64,000 nt of DNA from Rhodococcus opacus (lineage in GTDB: Bacteria > Actinomycetota > Actinomycetes > Mycobacteriales > Mycobacteriaceae): NCBI RefSeq assembly GCF_012396235.1, contig NZ_JAAXPA010000016.1:1-64000 (forward strand), given 5' to 3'. The position numbers and the translations under genes were made by a program. The notes beneath the pieces are model-generated. The model made no database searches, was not told the DNA's origin, and worked only from the letters and a program-made list of their open reading frames with translations. Positions 59,628-64,000 of the stretch are shown here, piece after piece (the first letter of the stretch is position 1; the number at the start of each line of letters is the position of its first letter).

Positions 59628-60431
59628 TCATCCGCCCAGCTTCTTGTAGAACGTTCCGACGATCGGGGCGACCACCGCGCGCGGGCTGTATTGCCCGGCA
59701 ACGGACATCGCCTTGCTGATGATGCCGGGCACGACGCGCATCTTGTTGTCGGCCAGCCCGTCGAGCGACACCTTGGCGGTGTATTCGCTGGAGATCCACA
59801 GGAAGTCGGGCACCAGCTTGTCCACGATCGACGCCTCCGCCGGATCGGGCTCCTCGGTGCGGACCGGGCCGGGTGCGAGCAGCGTGACGTTCACTCCCGT
59901 CCCCTTGAGTTCGCCGCGCAGCGACTCGGAGAAGGTGTTGACGAACGCCTTGCTGGCCGCGTACGTGGCGTTGTGGGGAATGGGCATGTTGCCTGCCGCG
60001 GAGCCGACCATGAGGATGGCGCCGGACTTGCGTTCGAGCATCCCGGGCAACACCGCGAGGGTGAGGTCGTGCACCGCAACGGCGTTGAGTTCCACCTGGG
60101 CCCGCTCGTACGCGGGATCGAGTCCGGCGACCGGGCCGAACGTGGCGATCCCCGCGTTGTTGCACAGGACGCTGATCTCTCGTCCGGACAGTTCGGTGAC
60201 GAGGGTGGCCCGAGCGTCGCGATCCGACAGATCGCACGCGCGCACGTCGACCTCGACGCCGTGCTTGTCGCGCAGGGTCCCGGCGAGTGACTCCATCACC
60301 TCGCCGCGGCGTGCGACGAGGATCAGGGAGTGGCCCCGGGAGGCGAGATCGGTGGCCAGCGCCTCGCCGATTCCGGACGAGGCGCCGGTCACGACGGCGC
60401 GGGCACTGGGAGTGGGGTTCGGCAAGCTCAC
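59628..60431 (-). CDS. cmrA: SDR-family mycolate reductase (CmrA-like)
   Basis: This 267-residue short-chain dehydrogenase resembles M. tuberculosis Rv2509 and corynebacterial CmrA, which reduce the 3-oxo group of the mycolic precursor. The NADPH motif is AVVTGASSGIGEALA, with VLCNNAGIATFGP and the catalytic YAASKAFVNTF (Tyr and Lys). The GTG start at 60431 is 18 bp after fadH on the same strand. The identity rests on synteny with the orn-HerA-like gene cluster as well as sequence. Other SDR substrates cannot be excluded by sequence alone. Confidence 0.82.
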   Translation of the reverse strand: MSLPNPTPSARAVVTGASSGIGEALATDLASRGHSLILVARRGEVMESLAGTLRDKHGVEVDVRACDLSDRDARATLVTELSGREISVLCNNAGIATFGPVAGLDPAYERAQVELNAVAVHDLTLAVLPGMLERKSGAILMVGSAAGNMPIPHNATYAASKAFVNTFSESLRGELKGTGVNVTLLAPGPVRTEEPDPAEASIVDKLVPDFLWISSEYTAKVSLDGLADNKMRVVPGIISKAMSVAGQYSPRAVVAPIVGTFYKKLGG

Positions 60432-60449
60432 GGTCAGCAGCGTAGTGCG

Positions 60450-63021
<2,572 letters not shown>

Positions 63022-63033
63022 GAACAGAAGTAT

Positions 63034-63058
63034 GTATGCAACGAGGTGCGTATGCAAC
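63034..63058. promoter_or_regulatory. Direct repeat upstream of padR, candidate operator
   Basis: GTATGCAAC occurs at 63034-63042 and again at 63050-63058, a 16-bp period. ATGTATGCA around the first copy adds partial dyad symmetry. The repeats are 13-37 bp upstream of the padR start and in the divergent region shared with the MFS gene. Binding by PadR is inferred. Confidence 0.4.
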
Positions 63059-63147
63059 TGAGTGCACACTAGGTCCTCCCGGTCGAACGGGACGCTCGTC
63101 GCGTCAGACCGCACGAACTCCCCGTTCGCTCGCATAGGCTCGCGGGC

Positions 63148-64000
63148 ATGAGCACCGACGTTCATCCGCCGGCCGGGATCGGCGAGGCCGCGACGCGCAG
63201 ACAGGTTGTCGCGTGGGGGCTGTGGGACTGGGGATCGGCCGCGTTCAACGCCGTGATCCTTACGTTCGTCTTCTCCGTGTACCTGACGGACGCCGTGGGG
63301 GAGGACCTGCCGGGATCGATCTCCGCGAGCACGTGGCTCGGGTGGTCGCTCGGCATCGCCGGTTTCCTCATCGCCGTGCTCGCCCCCGTCACCGGGCAGC
63401 GATTCGACGCCGCGGGACGACGCAAGTGGGCGCTCGGCGTCCTCACGTTCGCGACGGTCGGGTGCATGGCGGCGATGTTCTTCGTCCGCGACTCCTATCA
63501 GTACCTGTGGCTCGGGCTGGTGCTGCTGGCCGCCGGTTCGGTGATCTTCGAACTGGCCGGCGTTCCGTACAACGCGATGCTCAGGCAGGTGTCGACGCCG
63601 GCGAACATCGGCCGGGTGTCCGGGTTCGGCTGGGCGATGGGCTATTTCGGTGGGATCGTGCTCCTGCTGGTGTGCTACTTCGGTTTCATCTCCGGTGACG
63701 GCGACAACCGGGGGTTCCTCGGGCTCACCACGGACGGCGGCCTGAACATCCGGATGGTGGCGCTGCTGGCCGCCGTCTGGTTCGCGGTCTTCGCGATTCC
63801 CGTGCTGCTGAAGGTCCCCGAGCTACCCCGCCCGCACGCGGATCCGGGTGCGGACAAGGCCGGTTTCGTCGAGTCGTACCGGGTGTTGTGGCGCGATCTG
63901 CGCGACCTGTGGTCCGCCGACCGGCGCACCGTCTACTTCCTGGTGGCCAGTGCGTTGTTCCGCGACGGTCTGGCCGGTGTCTTCACGTTCGGCGCCGTCC
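63148..64000 (+). CDS. MFS transporter, UMF1 family, truncated by window end
   Basis: At least 284 residues are present, starting MSTDVHPPAGIGEAATRRQV. Helices include VVAWGLWDWGSAAFNAVILT, which is the UMF1 (Atg22-like) first-helix pattern, and LVLLAAGSVIFELAGVPYNAML. About eight transmembrane segments fall in the window and the 3' end is outside. The ATG at 63148 is divergent from padR. The substrate is unknown. Confidence 0.82.
   Translation, partial: MSTDVHPPAGIGEAATRRQVVAWGLWDWGSAAFNAVILTFVFSVYLTDAVGEDLPGSISASTWLGWSLGIAGFLIAVLAPVTGQRFDAAGRRKWALGVLTFATVGCMAAMFFVRDSYQYLWLGLVLLAAGSVIFELAGVPYNAMLRQVSTPANIGRVSGFGWAMGYFGGIVLLLVCYFGFISGDGDNRGFLGLTTDGGLNIRMVALLAAVWFAVFAIPVLLKVPELPRPHADPGADKAGFVESYRVLWRDLRDLWSADRRTVYFLVASALFRDGLAGVFTFGAV

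Overview
This window is high-GC actinobacterial chromosome. The sequence carries a single-polypeptide type I fatty acid synthase with its AcpS, a CmrA-type mycolate reductase, NucS mismatch endonuclease, GlgE and the Mec/CysO/CysM sulfur system. That combination points to a mycolic-acid bacterium (order Mycobacteriales), and the overall content fits Rhodococcus best. The genus is an inference from recalled protein similarity and gene order, not from a database search. Gene order matches two blocks of the Mycobacterium tuberculosis genome, recalled as Rv1318c-Rv1343c next to the rrn operon and Rv2524c-Rv2509. Here they are joined at about 41.7-43.5 kb.

1-8.3 kb: end of a 5S rRNA gene and its terminator, a PucR-type regulator, a UBP zinc-finger protein, a SWIM-finger/SNF2-helicase pair, a TetR regulator with a candidate operator, and a membrane adenylate cyclase. 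8.3-13.7 kb: nucS, a small CxxC protein, a DivIVA-like coiled-coil protein, methylmalonyl-CoA epimerase, a thiolase (fadA4-like), a DUF3817 membrane protein and a thioredoxin-like protein. 13.7-18.7 kb: a complete D-galactonate (De Ley-Doudoroff) catabolic operon facing an IclR regulator, an accessory insertion in the conserved order. 18.8-27.2 kb: a lipoprotein zinc metalloprotease and the alpha-glucan genes glgB-glgE, divergent from glgP. 27.2-33.8 kb: an ABC exporter pair and the pncB-pncA-dinG unit. 33.9-40.8 kb: a long plus-strand array of clpS, DUF2017, P1 peptidase, mec-cysO-cysM, rhomboid, class II-like cAMP phosphodiesterase, rph and rdgB, followed by an unlisted 28-residue ORF with a strong ribosome-binding site.

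41-43.5 kb: tRNA-Leu, an overlapping HhH-like/HNH nuclease gene pair, and a 454-bp intergenic region with two copies of one 14-bp palindrome upstream of fas. 43.5-53.3 kb: fas (about 3107 residues) and acpS. 53.3-64 kb: TetR regulator, bcp, DUF3618 protein, tRNA-Lys, a lipoprotein L,D-transpeptidase, tRNA-His, orn, a HerA-like ATPase, and a padR-fadH-cmrA minus-strand unit, then a truncated MFS gene.

Much of the content serves the cell envelope and its precursors: FAS-I, AcpS, CmrA, the L,D-transpeptidase and alpha-glucan synthesis. A second theme is cAMP turnover (cyclase and phosphodiesterase) and a third is nucleotide and cofactor hygiene (RdgB, PncA/PncB, Orn, NucS). No prophage, insertion sequence or CRISPR array was seen.
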